A stretch of 64,000 bases of DNA, taken from assembly GCA_963836265.1 (NCBI GenBank), contig CAWIIO010000002.1, positions 186,001-250,000 on the forward strand, read 5' to 3'. The stretch comes from CAIWHR01 sp963836265 (lineage in GTDB: Bacteria; Pseudomonadota; Gammaproteobacteria; Burkholderiales; Casimicrobiaceae). This document shows, piece after piece, positions 9,102 to 18,518 of the stretch; within the stretch, counting starts at the first letter, position 1, and each line of letters starts with the position of its first letter. The notes beneath the pieces were generated by a model. That model was not told the DNA's origin, made no database searches, and saw only the letters and a program-made list of their open reading frames with translations. The position numbers and the translations under genes were made by a program.

Positions 9102-9932
9102 ATGAGCGGGGCGGTTGCGAGCGAACTCCTCGAATTCGTGCATCGGCATCGACGCTTGTTCGTGCTGACCGGTGCCGGGGTGAGCACCGAATCCGGCATC
9201 CCCGGCTACCGCGACGAAAACGGTGGATGGAAGCGACGAACGCCCGCGACGCTGCAGGCGTTCTTGGGCTCGCCGAGCGCGCGCCAGCGCTACTGGGCCC
9301 GCAGCATGAGTGGATGGCCGCTGATTGCCCGGGCGCAGCCCAATGCCGCCCACACCGCGCTCGCGGCGTTGGAGGCCGCGCGGAAGCTGCGCGTGCTCGT
9401 GACCCAGAACATCGACGGGCTGCATCAGCGCGCAGGCAACACGGGCGTCATCGAGCTGCACGGCAATATCGGTCGCGTGATCTGTCTCGACTGCGGCGGG
9501 ACGCAGCCGCGCGACTCCGTGCAACGAACGCTGGAGGAAGAGAACCCGGGATTCCCGGGAACCCAGCTGTCGGCGCCAGACGGCGATGCCGATCTCGAGC
9601 TCGAAAGCCTCGACGGGTTCCGCATCCCGCGCTGCCGGAGCTGCGGCGGCACGCTCAAACCCGATGTCGTGTTCTTCGGCGAGGGCGTTCCCCGCGACCG
9701 CGTCAACGCCGCGTTGACGGCGCTCGAGCAAGCGGACGCGATGCTCGTCGTCGGCTCATCGCTGGCCGTCTATTCCGGTTACAGGTTCTGCGAGCACGCC
9801 GGCAGTGTCGGCAAGCCCATCGCGGCGATCAACCGGGGCCGCACGCGCGCCGATCACCTCTTCGCGCTCAAGGTCGAGCGCCCATGCAGCGAAGCGCTCA
9901 CCGCGTTGGTCGAGCCACTTTCCGCGCGTTGA
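9102..9932 (+). CDS. Sir2-family NAD-dependent protein deacylase
   Basis: Sirtuin of 276 residues that removes acyl groups from lysines using NAD+. All signature elements are present: the NAD-binding loop TGAGVSTESGIPGYRD (23-38), TQNIDGLH (101-108) and the catalytic histidine H120 in ELHG. A four-cysteine zinc ribbon follows (C128, C131, C178, C181), then PDVVFFGE and GSSLAVYSGYRF for the nicotinamide and ribose pockets. The long insert between the cysteine pairs (about 45 residues) matches bacterial class II-like sirtuins. The start ATG fits the family length. It is a single gene, convergent with a small leftward regulator. Confidence 0.93.
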   Translation: MSGAVASELLEFVHRHRRLFVLTGAGVSTESGIPGYRDENGGWKRRTPATLQAFLGSPSARQRYWARSMSGWPLIARAQPNAAHTALAALEAARKLRVLVTQNIDGLHQRAGNTGVIELHGNIGRVICLDCGGTQPRDSVQRTLEEENPGFPGTQLSAPDGDADLELESLDGFRIPRCRSCGGTLKPDVVFFGEGVPRDRVNAALTALEQADAMLVVGSSLAVYSGYRFCEHAGSVGKPIAAINRGRTRADHLFALKVERPCSEALTALVEPLSAR

Positions 9933-9954
9933 GCAGCGGCGCCCGGGGCCAGGG

Positions 9955-10200
9955 CTACGTCGAGGGTTTTGCCTTGCGGCCGGGTGCTGCCGGAGGAATG
10001 TAACCCGACACGCGGCACAACCATCCCTCGATCCGCTTGCCGTTTTCGAACCGGGTCAGGTTGCACGTGATGATCGCGCCCGAGGCAGCGAGGCCAGCGA
10101 CACCCTGGCGCACCGTCGCGAGCGGCATGCCCGTCTCCTTGGCAATCTCGGAATCGAGGCGCTGGCCGTGCTTCTTGAGGCACTGCAGGATTTCAATCAA
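9955..10200 (-). CDS. Small winged-helix DNA-binding protein
   Basis: 81-residue predicted transcription factor. Residues 1-60 read as a winged helix: a first helix (IEILQCLKKHG), a helix-turn-helix (SEIAKETGMPLATVRQGVAG) and a wing (GAIITCNLTRFENGKRIEGW). It resembles ArsR/MarR-like minimal regulators. Translation starts at a TTG, supported by AAAGGA eight bases upstream; no ATG or GTG fits. The basic tail ends GRKAKPST. It converges on the Sir2 gene. Target and ligand are unknown. Confidence 0.65.
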   Translation of the reverse strand: MIEILQCLKKHGQRLDSEIAKETGMPLATVRQGVAGLAASGAIITCNLTRFENGKRIEGWLCRVSGYIPPAAPGRKAKPST

Positions 10201-10532
10201 GGCCGGAATCCTTTGAAAAGGGAGGATAGTCTACCAGATCCCGGCCCTTGCCGGGTCCCAACCGGTCCGGGAAGCATACCGGCATTGGCGGAGATCGGGA
10301 CTCGGCGGCTCGATGCGCGCCCGGTTGGAGCAGGCGTCGGGCAGGCGCACGCTGCTCTGCCCGGGAGCGAGCGTTGTGTCGGGGCTAAAACCTAGAAGAA
10401 ACATCGCGCTTTGGACCTGTCCGCCACTCGAGCACGATCGAGCAAGGGGTCTCGCTTGCTGTCCTCGGCCGACAACCTGGGCTCGGCGAGACGCAGACCC
10501 TCGCCACGGTGGGGCGAAATCCCGTCTCGCGG
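10201..10532. other. Intergenic region between divergent genes
   Basis: About 330 bases between the leftward winged-helix gene and the rightward membrane-protein gene. It should carry both promoters. I could not pick convincing -35/-10 pairs and see no gene, repeat or RNA element in it. Confidence 0.4.
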
Positions 10533-11894
10533 ATGAATGACAGACTTCGAAGGGCGATGAGTCCGGCGAACCTCGTCCTTGCCGCGATCGTGCTGCAGGC
10601 GATCGCCGCCCTCGCTCTCGGTCTGCCGGGCCATCTGTCGACGGACTCCATCATTCAGCTCTACGAGGCGCGGACGCTGCAGTTCATTTCGTTCCATCCA
10701 CCGATGATGTCGCTGCTGCTGCGCCTGCTTGACGGAGGGGCGCGCGCGACCGCCTTGTTCGTCGTCGTCGATCAGCTCCTGCTGACCGCGTCGTTCGTGC
10801 TGCTGTTCGCGCAGCGCAGACCGCAATTCGGCTGGCTCGCGGCGTTCGCGGCCGCGCTCGTCGTTCTGAACCCGCTGCTCATCGCCTACACCGGCATCGT
10901 CTGGAAGGACGTCCTGATGGCCCACCTTGCGGCCTTTGGCTATGTCTGCCTCTACGTGGCGGCGAGGCGCTTGCCGAGCGGCGGCCGGATCGGATGGACC
11001 CTCGCGGCGGTGCTGGCGCTCGCGTTCGTCGCCTCGCTGCGCCAGCATGCCCTCGTGCTCGCAATTCCCGGTGCGGTCTACGCAGCGGTGCTGCTGGCCA
11101 ACGGGCGCGCATTGCGATGGGGCCTCGCCCTCGTGCTTTGCGCGGCGGTGGTTGGCATCAACGTCGCGATCATCGCCTATGCCGATGCAGTCACGACGGG
11201 CGAGAAATCTTCCCGCACGGCAGCCGGACTGCGGAGTCTCGCAACCTTCGACCTGGCGGGGATCGCTGCCCACGGCGGCGTGATCCCCGATACGGCCGTC
11301 GCCCCCCAGGTGGACGCGGCGCTCGTGCCCGCGTATACGCCGTCGCAAATGGACACGCTCCCTGACCCGGTCGCCGGTTCGCCGCTGTGGCGGATGGAAA
11401 CTCCGGACCTGCTCGCCCTCTGGGGTCGCTCGATCCTCGACTCGCCGCGCGCCTACCTGGCGCATCGCGCCGCGCATTTCGGCGACCTGCTGGGGCAGCC
11501 CTGTTTCCTCATGTTTTCAGGGGTGGCCCCCACCGTGTACGTTCCGTCGCTCGGGCGTGACATCGTGCCCGAGCTTGGGCTTACCGGGCGAATGGATCTT
11601 CGCGACCGCGAGCTGCTGGAGTGGACGGACCAGCTGCGGGACACACCGCTATTCAGCCACCTCTTCTGGTCGATCGTGCTAGTGCTCGCCGCGATCGGTC
11701 TCTGGCTGCGGAGCCGATCGACCGCGCTTGTCGTGTTCGCGGCGGCAGCGGCCAGCTTCGCGTCCGCGTTCGCGATCATCGGCGTCTCGTGCGACTTTCG
11801 CTACCTCTACATCGTGCCGGTTGCGGCGACGTTCCTCGTGTTCGCGCTGCTGACGCAACCGCAATCGAGGCTGCCGCCGCTCCGTTCGGGCTAA
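10533..11894 (+). CDS. Polytopic membrane protein (GT-C glycosyltransferase-like)
   Basis: Integral membrane protein of about 453 residues with roughly ten hydrophobic helices. Hydrophobic runs include ANLVLAAIVLQAIAALALG near the N-terminus and LFWSIVLVLAAIGLWL near the C-terminus. The loop after the first helix (LSTDSIIQLYEAR) and the segment NPLLIAYTGIVWKDVLM resemble GT-C-fold transferases and related DUF6020-type proteins, which use polyprenyl-linked sugars. The ATG at 10533 is taken; a GTG at 10509 is also possible. There are no neighbouring polysaccharide genes, so the substrate is unknown. Confidence 0.65.
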   Translation: MNDRLRRAMSPANLVLAAIVLQAIAALALGLPGHLSTDSIIQLYEARTLQFISFHPPMMSLLLRLLDGGARATALFVVVDQLLLTASFVLLFAQRRPQFGWLAAFAAALVVLNPLLIAYTGIVWKDVLMAHLAAFGYVCLYVAARRLPSGGRIGWTLAAVLALAFVASLRQHALVLAIPGAVYAAVLLANGRALRWGLALVLCAAVVGINVAIIAYADAVTTGEKSSRTAAGLRSLATFDLAGIAAHGGVIPDTAVAPQVDAALVPAYTPSQMDTLPDPVAGSPLWRMETPDLLALWGRSILDSPRAYLAHRAAHFGDLLGQPCFLMFSGVAPTVYVPSLGRDIVPELGLTGRMDLRDRELLEWTDQLRDTPLFSHLFWSIVLVLAAIGLWLRSRSTALVVFAAAAASFASAFAIIGVSCDFRYLYIVPVAATFLVFALLTQPQSRLPPLRSG

Positions 11895-11931
11895 GCCCCG
11901 ATTTTCCTTTGCGGCACACGCACGACCGCGT

Positions 11932-13338
11932 TCAGGGCAGGCGATTCGGAAGCGGCGGGCGCCAGCGGCCGGCGACCGCTTCGGGCTTCGCACCGTACAG
12001 GCGCAGCGTCAGCGTAAAGTTGGCGGCGGGCGACGGCAGCCAGTTCGCCGTCAGCGCGCCGCCGGGGTCCGTGCGCTGGATCGCAATCTCGATCGACCCG
12101 TCGGCACCGACGCCGAGCGCGGCCATCCGGCTGTCGATCACGTAGCGATCGATCGGGTTGTCGACAAGCCTCGCCTGCGGCACCGCGATCATCTCGAGCG
12201 ACCAGAAATAGTCGACCGGTGGCGCCCGCCCGCCGGCGAATTGCAATCGATATTTCGACGATCTGTCGTACGGGTCGCCACTGCCGTCGCCGGTGAGATC
12301 AAATTCGGCGATCTCGAACGTCGCGATCCGATGCAGACCGAATCCGGCGCTGACCGCGCGCTTCAGCACGTCCCCGCCGAATGCCTCGCGCGTGCCCACC
12401 GGATCGACCGCACCATGGGCCTCCACCATGGCCTTTTCGAGCCTGCTGCTGGCGTCCGCCACGCCGCCGTCGACCGCGCTTCGGTGCGCCGGATCGAGCT
12501 TGCTCGCGTCGAACGTTCCTGCGCCGATCCCGATCGCGGCAAAGCGCCTGAACGCGAGCCCCTCGGCCGGATCGAGCTCGAGCAACGGCAGGAGCGCGTT
12601 GACGTAGCCGATGAATCCGCTTCCATGGCTCTTCTCCTCGTCCCATGGAGGAAGAGCGATCGGCGGCGCGGGCTTGACCCTCGCCCGCTTGCCGAATACC
12701 GACAGCGGCGTCAGCCGGTATTGGCTTTGCAAGGCGACGACGCTGGCGCCGTCGCCCGGAGCCGCGGTGGACGTGCGCACCGTGCCGCCGACGAGCCAGG
12801 TGTCCGCCTTGACGACGCTGTCGATGCCTTTCGGAGGCGGGCCTTTCCACGCGGGGCCGGCGATGAGCACGCGCAGCCGCCTGAACCCGGTGGTGACCGA
12901 GCCGAGTTGCGCGAGATTGTGGCCCCACAGATCGTACCATTGGAAAACGACGAACCGACCCGCGGGCAGGGCCGGAACCTCGAGGATGATCGGCTCGGCG
13001 CGCAGATCGAGCCACGCCCACGAATAGGGCGCGTCGTAGCTCTTCATCCGCACGCTTTGATCGGCGGGGGTCGGCAGGCGCTGCTGGTGCCGGAAGGCGT
13101 TGAACGTGCCGACGTAATCGGCGGCGCCCGGGTCGCGGAGTTGACGATCAAGCTCGCGATAGGTCAGCAACAGCGGATAGGCGAACAGGAATGCATCGGC
13201 GGCGATATTCCGCGCCTCGGTCGGCGTGGCGAGCGGCGCCGCCAGGCGCGGCGCCGCGACGGTCTGCGCGCTCCCGCCGAGCGTGCCCAAGAGGGCCGCG
13301 GCGCCAACGAGCGTCAGGAGGTCGTGACGAATGAGCAT
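11932..13338 (-). CDS. Exported DUF1254/DUF1214 protein
   Basis: 468-residue protein with an N-terminal signal peptide (MLIRHDLLTLVGAAALLGTL, then GGSAQTVAA). The DUF1254 domain comes next (AFLFAYPLLLTYRELDRQL, QSVRMKSYDAPYSWAWLDLR, FVVFQWYDLWGHN). The DUF1214 domain lies toward the C-terminus (YFWSLEMIAVPQARLVDNPI, LTLRLYGAKPE). These domains co-occur in periplasmic proteins of unknown function. The frame is open up to 13749, but everything before 13338 is basic low complexity without a signal peptide, so I start at 13338. Confidence 0.82.
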   Translation of the reverse strand: MLIRHDLLTLVGAAALLGTLGGSAQTVAAPRLAAPLATPTEARNIAADAFLFAYPLLLTYRELDRQLRDPGAADYVGTFNAFRHQQRLPTPADQSVRMKSYDAPYSWAWLDLRAEPIILEVPALPAGRFVVFQWYDLWGHNLAQLGSVTTGFRRLRVLIAGPAWKGPPPKGIDSVVKADTWLVGGTVRTSTAAPGDGASVVALQSQYRLTPLSVFGKRARVKPAPPIALPPWDEEKSHGSGFIGYVNALLPLLELDPAEGLAFRRFAAIGIGAGTFDASKLDPAHRSAVDGGVADASSRLEKAMVEAHGAVDPVGTREAFGGDVLKRAVSAGFGLHRIATFEIAEFDLTGDGSGDPYDRSSKYRLQFAGGRAPPVDYFWSLEMIAVPQARLVDNPIDRYVIDSRMAALGVGADGSIEIAIQRTDPGGALTANWLPSPAANFTLTLRLYGAKPEAVAGRWRPPLPNRLP

Positions 13339-13804
13339 CGCATTCTGGCGGAAGGTCGCACGGCGCGGCGACGGTGAGGATACGCGAAGGCGGACCGATC
13401 GGGGGTGATCGAATCCTGCGCCCACGGCAGCCAATGAAGCGCCACGACGTTTGGTAATTCCTACAAGCGTTTTCTCGTCATTGAGGTCGAAGGGGGGCAC
13501 TTGTCGCCGAAGCCGGAGCAACCGCTGCCCATTGCAGAGCGGCGCCCATGGCGCGGAGATCATGGCGGTGTCGATGTCCCGCTCGGCACGAAAGTGACGC
13601 GCAAACAGGGCGTTGTGAATGCATGGCCTACGTGCAGAAGAGGGGTTCATCGGGGCTCGCCAGCTTGCAGCGCGACGCACGGGGCGAGGGAATGGTTGTT
13701 GCTTTGGTTGCAAGCGCGGCTCACAATCGTAACGGCGTCGGCGCGTCACAACGGGCGCGGCGGCGAACGCGCGCGAATGTTTTCAAAACCGTTGGAGGTT
13801 CACC
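13339..13804. other. Divergent promoter region of the DUF1254 gene and prkA
   Basis: About 465 bases between two divergently transcribed genes. Open frames here are chance frames. Near 13695-13730 the sequence TTGCTT, 17 bases, then CACAAT could be a weak sigma-70-like promoter for prkA; this is tentative. A good ribosome-binding site (TTGGAGG) stands just before the prkA ATG. Confidence 0.35.
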
Positions 13805-15874
13805 ATGCGCCTCGACGACGACGATTCCCCGGGAGTTTCCCGACCTCCGGCCCTGATTTCAGCAGCCTCCGCGGCGGAGCCGACTCCTCCCTCGCAGCCG
13901 GAGACGCCATCCGGCCCCGCCGACGCCGAGCGCGACCCGGAAGCCGAAGGCGACGAGCAGCGGGCCCAGTTCATCGACAGCCTCGTGGACTTCACCCGGC
14001 GGCACAAGGCCGACCAGTGGTCGGGAACGCTCGCGACGTTCCTGGAGACGATCGTGCGCGCCGGACCCTCGCGGGCTGCGCGCACCAGTCATCAATACGT
14101 GTGGGACATGTTGCGGTGGCAGGGCAAGGAGGACGAAAACGGCGTGCTGCGCTGCGCGCTTCTGTCGAGCGAGCTCTTCGGCATCGACGATCCGATCGCG
14201 CGCGTCGTGGATTACTTCAAGGCCGCCGCTGCGGGTTCCGAGGTCGGGCGCCGACTCCTGCTGCTGCTCGGGCCGCCGTCGGGCGGCAAGTCCACGCTGG
14301 TGATCCTGCTGAAACGCGGGCTGGAGGAATACAGCTACACCGAGGCCGGAGCGCTGTACGCCGTCGCCGGCTGCCCGGTGCACGAATCGCCGCTGCACCT
14401 CATTCCCCACTCGCTGCGGGCGGACTTCCGGCAGACGTACGGGACCGACGTCGAGGGCGACGTCTGCCCCTACTGTCGGGTGCGGGTCGAGAAGGAGTTC
14501 GGAGGCGACTTCATGCGCATGCCCGTCGAGCGCATCTTCATCTCCGAAGCGGGCCGGGTCGGGGTGGGCACCTACGCACCGCACGATCCGACCACGGCCG
14601 ACGTGGCCGACCTCGTGGGCTCCGTCGACTTGTCCAAAGTCGCGCAGTACGGCGACGAGGGCGACCCGCGCGCGTGGTCGTGGTCGGGCTCCGTCTATGC
14701 GGCGAGCCGCGGCGTGCTGGAGATGATCGAGATCCTGAAGGTCAAGCGCGAGTTCCTCTACCTGCTCTTGACACTGACCCAAGAGAAGAACGTCAAGGTA
14801 TCGCGCTTTCCGCTGATCCACGTCGACGAGTCGATCGTCGCGCACACGAACCTCGCGGAGTTCCGCAAGTTCCTGCAGGAGCGCGAGAACGAGGCGCTGC
14901 TCGACCGCATGGTGGTGATCCAGGTGCCCTACACGCTCGACTATCGGGCCGAGGCCAGGATCTATCGCAAGCTCATTTCCGGCGCGGAGCCGGCGTTCCA
15001 GGAAGTGCACCTCGATCCGCACGTTTTGCACACTGCCGCCGTGTTCGCGATCCTGACCCGCCTCCACGAGGGCGACGACAAGGGCGCCGACTTCAGCAAG
15101 CGGGTGCGCCTGCAGGCGGGCGAGGCGGTCGACGGCATGACCCGTCTCGACGCCGAACGGCTGCGCGAACGCTTCGCCGACGAGGGCCTCGCCGGCATTT
15201 CGCCGCGGTTCGTGATCAACGCGCTTTCGGCTGCGATCATCAAGTCGAACGCGCGGAGCCTGACGACAATGGACGTGTTGCTCGCGGTGAAAGACGCGAT
15301 CGAGAGCGATGCGCGGATCGACCCCAAGGAGAAGCGTCGTTGGATCGACTTCCTGGTCGTGGCGCGCAAGGATTTCTACAATCGCTGGGTGAAAGAGGAC
15401 GTGCACAAGGCCCTGTTCGTTTCGTTCGAGCAGGAGGCGCAGGGCCTGCTCGACAAGTACGTCGACGAGGTCGAGGCGTCGCTCGACAACCACAAGGTGC
15501 GCGATCCGATCACCGGCGAAGAGCGCGACCCGGACGAACGGATGCTTCGTGCCGTCGAGGAAAAGATCCACATCTCCGACTCCGGCAAGCATTCGTTCCG
15601 GCAGGAGGTCGTGCGCAAGGCGATGGGCGCCTACAAGCGCGGCGAGAAGTTCACCCTGGACAGCCATGCCCCGCTGCACGACGCGATCGAGCAATACCTG
15701 TTCGAGCAGCGGCGCAACGTGCTGCGGCTCGTAAGCTCGACGACCCGGCCGGAGGAAGAGACGCAGCAGAAGATCTCCGTGGTCGCGAAGCGGCTCGTCG
15801 ACGAATACGGCTACGACGAGCACAGCGCGAAGGAGGCACTGAACTACGTAACCACGCTGCTCGCCCAGGAGTGA
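13805..15874 (+). CDS. prkA: PrkA-family serine protein kinase (YeaG-like)
   Basis: 689-residue AAA-fold protein kinase of the PrkA/YeaG family, which acts in stationary-phase and starvation responses. Walker A is LLLGPPSGGKST (about residues 155-166). The N-terminal AAA domain is followed by the PrkA C-terminal kinase-like region (RMLRAVEEKIHISDSGKHSF). A CPYC pair sits in an insert near residue 220, seen in this family. GGAGG precedes the ATG. It heads a rightward cluster with the DUF444 protein and SpoVR, the same trio as yeaG, yeaH and ycgB in enterobacteria. It is slightly longer than E. coli YeaG because of a Pro/Glu-rich N-terminal tail. Confidence 0.95.
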   Translation: MRLDDDDSPGVSRPPALISAASAAEPTPPSQPETPSGPADAERDPEAEGDEQRAQFIDSLVDFTRRHKADQWSGTLATFLETIVRAGPSRAARTSHQYVWDMLRWQGKEDENGVLRCALLSSELFGIDDPIARVVDYFKAAAAGSEVGRRLLLLLGPPSGGKSTLVILLKRGLEEYSYTEAGALYAVAGCPVHESPLHLIPHSLRADFRQTYGTDVEGDVCPYCRVRVEKEFGGDFMRMPVERIFISEAGRVGVGTYAPHDPTTADVADLVGSVDLSKVAQYGDEGDPRAWSWSGSVYAASRGVLEMIEILKVKREFLYLLLTLTQEKNVKVSRFPLIHVDESIVAHTNLAEFRKFLQERENEALLDRMVVIQVPYTLDYRAEARIYRKLISGAEPAFQEVHLDPHVLHTAAVFAILTRLHEGDDKGADFSKRVRLQAGEAVDGMTRLDAERLRERFADEGLAGISPRFVINALSAAIIKSNARSLTTMDVLLAVKDAIESDARIDPKEKRRWIDFLVVARKDFYNRWVKEDVHKALFVSFEQEAQGLLDKYVDEVEASLDNHKVRDPITGEERDPDERMLRAVEEKIHISDSGKHSFRQEVVRKAMGAYKRGEKFTLDSHAPLHDAIEQYLFEQRRNVLRLVSSTTRPEEETQQKISVVAKRLVDEYGYDEHSAKEALNYVTTLLAQE

Positions 15875-15923
15875 CGATCGCAGGTCGCGAAGCGCTCACC
15901 AGCACCGTCGCGCGACGCGAATC

Positions 15924-17093
15924 ATGACGAGCCGGATCCGCTTTTCCGCCGAATCGCCGTGGTACGACCTGTTCTCGCGCGGCGCACGCGACTGGCTTCG
16001 CCACAACCAGAAAGTTCGGCAGGCGGTTCGCGAGCAGGTCGTCGATCTCCTCGCGGGCGGCGATTTCATCACCCAGCCGGACGCGCGCACCGTGCGGGTG
16101 CCGATTCGTCTGCTCGAGCACGCGCGCTTTCGGCTCGCCGAGCCGACCGCCCAGACCGGCGCCGGGCAGGGCGCGGCCCGGCCCGGCGATACGCTGCGGC
16201 CCGCCGACGCCGTCGAGCGCGGCCCGGGCGATGGCGAGGGCGGCAACGAGGACGGCGAATTCAAGCTGGTGCTGGAGTTCAAGATCGACGACATCGTCGA
16301 CTGGCTGGCCGAGGAGCTCGAGCTTCCCAACCTGCGGCCGACGTCCGGCACGACGGTCGAGGAGAACGAGATCGTCCGCGAAGGCTCCGGACGGCGCGGC
16401 ATCCGCGCGCGTCTCGATCGCCGCCGGACGTTGAAGCAGGCCTTGATGCGCCGCGCGATCCAGACGGAACCCGCGCCCTTTATCGACGACGACCTGCGCT
16501 TCCATCAGCTCCGGCAGCGGCCACGGCTCGCGAGCAACGCCGTCGTCGTCTTCGCGCTCGACGTCTCGATGAGCATGACCGCGATCGAGCGCAAGCTCGC
16601 GAAGGCCTTCTTCTTTTTCGCGCTTTCCGGGCTGCGCCGTCAATACCATCGCGTCGATGTCCGGTTTGTCGCGCACACGACCGAGGCATGGGAATTTCCC
16701 GAGCACGAGTTCTTCGAAGTGAGCGGCAGCGGCGGCACCGCCGCCTCGTCCGCGTTTCTGCTGACCCGCGACCTGCTGGCCAAGCATTACGAGCCGAGCC
16801 AGTACAACGCCTATCTGTTCTACGCGTCCGACGGCGAAAACGCCACCGACGATCGCCACGCGGCCGGGGAGGCGTTGCGGGCTCTCTCCCAGCGGCTCAA
16901 TTACATCGGCTACGTCGAAACCCGCCTCGGGCCGGCCCGCTACACGCAGACGGACATGCGGAGCCTTCTCGCCGAGCTGCCCGAGGGCGGTGCGCGCATC
17001 AGCAGCCACGCGGTGTCGGACATCCACGATGTCTGGCAGGCGATCCGCCACTTCTTCGTGCAGCAGGCTGACGAAGCGGCGGGGCGGCGATGA
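15924..17093 (+). CDS. DUF444 / YeaH-like von Willebrand A protein
   Basis: 389-residue cytoplasmic protein of the UPF0229 (YeaH) family. The N-terminal third begins SRIRFSAESPWYDLFSRGAR and has a disordered Gly/Asp/Glu linker (about 75-115). The C-terminal half is a von Willebrand A-type domain whose MIDAS motif is intact (ALDVSMSMT near residue 213). The last four bases overlap the start of spoVR (ATGA), which indicates translational coupling. With PrkA upstream, it is probably a partner or substrate-presenting factor of that kinase. That role is inferred from conserved gene order. Confidence 0.92.
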   Translation: MTSRIRFSAESPWYDLFSRGARDWLRHNQKVRQAVREQVVDLLAGGDFITQPDARTVRVPIRLLEHARFRLAEPTAQTGAGQGAARPGDTLRPADAVERGPGDGEGGNEDGEFKLVLEFKIDDIVDWLAEELELPNLRPTSGTTVEENEIVREGSGRRGIRARLDRRRTLKQALMRRAIQTEPAPFIDDDLRFHQLRQRPRLASNAVVVFALDVSMSMTAIERKLAKAFFFFALSGLRRQYHRVDVRFVAHTTEAWEFPEHEFFEVSGSGGTAASSAFLLTRDLLAKHYEPSQYNAYLFYASDGENATDDRHAAGEALRALSQRLNYIGYVETRLGPARYTQTDMRSLLAELPEGGARISSHAVSDIHDVWQAIRHFFVQQADEAAGRR

Positions 17094-18457
17094 CCGACCT
17101 CGCCGACTTCGCCGCGCGTGTCGAGGCCCAGGCACACGCGCTCGGCCTCACGCATCACGGCGTCGATTTCGAGCTGGTGCCGGAGCGCTTCATGATGGAG
17201 ACGGCGGTCTACGGGCTGCCGGTGCGGATGCCGCACTGGTCGTTCGGCGTTCGCTACATCCGTCAGCTCGTCCAACGCAGCATGGGGCACTCGCGCATCT
17301 TCGAGGTGATGTTTCCCGGCGAGCCGTGCAAGGCCTATCTCGTCGATGCGAATTCGCTGGCGGAAAACGTGCTCGTCGTCGCGCACGTCATCGGCCACGC
17401 GGATTTCGCGCATCGCAACGCGCTGTTCCGGCGCTCGATGACGATGGCGGGTGGCCGCATCCTCGAGCAGGCCGCCGCCCGGGCGCACCGGATCGAGACG
17501 GCGCTCGCCACGCATGGACAGGAGCGCGTCGAGGCCGTGCTCGACGCGGCGCTCGCGCTCGAAGCGCATATCGACGTCAACCGGGTCCTCCATCGCGGGC
17601 CGTACGCCGAGCCAGCGGTGGGGATCGAACGGGCCGACAGCGACCATCCGTTCCACCGCCGCTGGCAGACGCTGCCGGGCGAGCAGGCGCCGGCCGCGAG
17701 CCCCGAACCCGCGCGGCGTGCGATCCCGCCGCAACCCGAATACGACCTGCTGTGGTTCATCGCGCACTACGGCCCCGAGCTCGACGGCTGGGAGCGCGAC
17801 GCGTTTCTCGCGGTGCGCGAGGAGTCGTTCTATTTCTATCCGGTGTTCGCGTGTCAGATCATGAACGAGGGCTGGGCGTCGTACTGGCACGCGCGGCTGC
17901 TCCGCGAAACCGAGCGGCTGCCGCCGGATCTGTACGTGTCGGCGATCAAGGCGCATTCGGACGTGGTGCGGCCGTTCGCGGCCGGGCGCACGGCGGCGCT
18001 ATCGGTGAACCCGTACCATCTCGGGTTTTCGATGTGGGAACGGATCGTCGAGCAGCAGGGTCTCGACGCGGCGCGCCGCATCTGCGCCGAAGAAGACGAT
18101 TTCGGCTTCGTGCGCAACTACCTCGACGCCGAGCTTGCCGACCAGCTCGACCTGTTCGTGTACCAGGCGGACGCCGACGGCGGGATCACCGTGACTTCGC
18201 GGGACATCAACGCGGTGCGCGAGGCGATCGTCGCGCCGCGCTTCAATTTCGGGGTGCCGCGCGTCGCCGCGACGCGCGTCGACATCGACGGCACCCTGAC
18301 GCTCGCGCACGATTACGCGAGCGACGGCCGCGGCCTGGACGCGCAGCGCGCCGAGCGCGTGCTCGACTATGTCGTGCGGATCTGGCGTCGCCCGGTCACG
18401 CTGCACACGGTCGACGAGCACCGCGCCGAGCGCGTGCTGATGGCAAGGCCGCACTGA
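17090..18457 (+). CDS. spoVR: SpoVR family protein (YcgB-like)
   Basis: 455-residue member of the SpoVR/YcgB family, first named for a spore-cortex role in Bacillus and widespread in non-sporulating proteobacteria as a stress-regulon member. Recognisable stretches are LVDANSLAENVLVVAHVIGH, YDLLWFIAHYGPELDGWERD, QIMNEGWASYWHA and NPYHLGFSMWERI. The His/Glu pattern (HVIGHADFAH, NEGWASYWH) has a metallopeptidase-like look, but function is unproven. The gene overlaps the DUF444 gene by four bases and completes the prkA cluster. Confidence 0.94.
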   Translation: MTDLADFAARVEAQAHALGLTHHGVDFELVPERFMMETAVYGLPVRMPHWSFGVRYIRQLVQRSMGHSRIFEVMFPGEPCKAYLVDANSLAENVLVVAHVIGHADFAHRNALFRRSMTMAGGRILEQAAARAHRIETALATHGQERVEAVLDAALALEAHIDVNRVLHRGPYAEPAVGIERADSDHPFHRRWQTLPGEQAPAASPEPARRAIPPQPEYDLLWFIAHYGPELDGWERDAFLAVREESFYFYPVFACQIMNEGWASYWHARLLRETERLPPDLYVSAIKAHSDVVRPFAAGRTAALSVNPYHLGFSMWERIVEQQGLDAARRICAEEDDFGFVRNYLDAELADQLDLFVYQADADGGITVTSRDINAVREAIVAPRFNFGVPRVAATRVDIDGTLTLAHDYASDGRGLDAQRAERVLDYVVRIWRRPVTLHTVDEHRAERVLMARPH

Positions 18458-18518
18458 ACGTTCCTGAACGGCGTACTGGGTGCGGTGGCGGGCGTATCAT
18501 CTACGCGCTGCCTTCGCC